Origin: JAIQFL01 sp035501495
GTDB taxonomy: Bacteria > Acidobacteriota > Terriglobia > Bryobacterales > Bryobacteraceae
Length of the DNA: 64,000 bases
NCBI GenBank assembly: GCA_035501495.1
Contig: DATJWB010000264.1
Coordinates: 110,538-174,537, forward strand
Direction of reading: 5' to 3'
Shown here: positions 63,569 through 64,000 of the stretch, piece by piece
Numbering within the stretch: the first letter of the stretch is position 1
Layout of the letters: each line of letters begins with the position of its first letter
Program-made: the position numbers and the translations under genes
The notes under the pieces: generated by a model
What the model was told of the DNA's origin: nothing
Databases searched by the model: none
What the model saw: only the letters and a program-made list of their open reading frames with translations

Positions 63569-64000
63569 TCACGTCCAGATGAAACTCGGATACCCGTCCA
63601 AATCGCCACGAATGAACCTCGCCATCAGCATCGCTTGAACGTGCGGCACCAGGCCAAAGGCTACGCGTTCCTGCAGGAATGGGTGCCGGATCTCCTCCTG
63701 CTTGCGCTTCTGATAGGCCACCAGCACCTCCTTGCGCGTTCCTTCGTCCATCACCACTCCCCCGTCTTCGGTGCGCCGGAATCCGCTCGCCTGCACCTGC
63801 CGGCGATTCACCAGCGACAACGCCAACCGGTCCGCGATCACCGGCCGTAACTCCTCCACCAGGTCCAAGCCCAGACTCGGACGCCCCGGCCGGTCGCGGT
63901 GCAGATACCCCACCGCCGGATCCAAACCCACGCCCTCCAGTGCCGCCGTCATATCGTGCGTCAGCAGTGTGTAGACGAATGAAAGCAGTGCATTCACGTT
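63569..64000 (-). CDS. cas1: Cas1, type I-C, C-terminal part (runs off window)
   Basis: About 143 residues of the C-terminal helical domain are visible; the start is beyond the window. It has ALLSFVYTLLTHDMTAALEG, then GLDPAVGYLHRDRPGRPSLG and LDLVEELRPVIADRLALSL, which carry the metal-binding His and Asp/Glu residues of the Cas1 integrase. The end is DLDGYPSFIW, normal for type I-C. Cas1 with Cas2 adds new spacers. With cas2 broken, adaptation would fail unless frameshifting occurs. Confidence 0.92.
   Translation of the reverse strand, partial: NVNALLSFVYTLLTHDMTAALEGVGLDPAVGYLHRDRPGRPSLGLDLVEELRPVIADRLALSLVNRRQVQASGFRRTEDGGVVMDEGTRKEVLVAYQKRKQEEIRHPFLQERVAFGLVPHVQAMLMARFIRGDLDGYPSFIWT

Overview
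The window looks like chromosomal DNA of an acidobacterium, probably close to Bryobacterales/Candidatus Solibacter. The signs are high GC content, two very large Oar-like TonB-dependent receptors with an N-terminal carboxypeptidase-regulatory domain, paired secreted VWA-domain proteins, a Ser/Thr kinase fused to a TolB-like propeller, an ECF sigma factor of the type common in this phylum, and a complete start of Kdo synthesis (kdsB-pyrG-kdsA), which implies a Gram-negative envelope. The taxonomic call is inference from gene content. No rRNA or tRNA gene and no intact insertion sequence was seen.

Layout. 0.2-6.4 kb: TonB receptor, secreted TIM-barrel glycosidase-like protein, MerR regulator. 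6.4-9.6 kb (minus): three-gene cassette of acyl-CoA dehydrogenase, PhnD-like binding protein without signal peptide, and TusA-like/ferritin-like protein. 9.9-14.7 kb: NHL/discoidin surface protein, trans-sulfuration PLP enzyme, YWTD propeller. 14.7-18.8 kb (minus): SDR, KAS III-like enzyme, alpha/beta hydrolase and AMP ligase in one tight operon. 19-22.9 kb (minus): TetR regulator overlapping a second TonB receptor, with an inverted repeat at the TetR start. 23.5-29.2 kb: SppA, mono-haem protein, a pair of four-helix EamA-type proteins, LepB, mannose-1-phosphate guanylyltransferase. 29.3-32.7 kb: copper amine oxidase and GH29 fucosidase. 33.2-36.7 kb: 2-oxoacid dehydrogenase E2, LipB and E3. 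36.9-39.8 kb: unknown genes and a DUF309 protein. 39.8-41.4 kb: a gene graveyard. 41.4-44.5 kb: M19 dipeptidase and GH97. 44.7-48.4 kb: OmpA-like, small hypotheticals, two VWA proteins. 48.4-51.7 kb: kdsB-pyrG-kdsA. 51.7-54.6 kb: decayed small genes, a type IV pilin-like protein, and a beta-barrel/thioredoxin fusion interrupted by an in-frame TGA. 54.9-62.9 kb: methyltransferase, then an operon of glycosyltransferase, Ser/Thr kinase, glycosyltransferase and a small protein with ten STMPP-type pentapeptides, flanked by an ECF sigma factor and a subtilisin-like protease. 63.0-64.0 kb: the end of a type I-C CRISPR-Cas locus with cas1 running off the window, a frameshifted cas2 and one degenerate repeat.

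The most interesting candidate for an undescribed system is the 55.9-62.9 kb cluster, in which a small Ser/Thr/Pro repeat protein is co-encoded with two GT2 glycosyltransferases and a Ser/Thr kinase. Other points are the 6.4-9.6 kb cassette, the KAS III-like protein lacking two of three catalytic residues, and a family of short GC-rich interspersed repeats in at least seven places. A notable number of small genes are frameshifted or truncated: an MNT nucleotidyltransferase, a DUF5678-like gene, a retropepsin-like gene, a kinase, cas2, and a partial duplication of the dipeptidase/GH97 junction.
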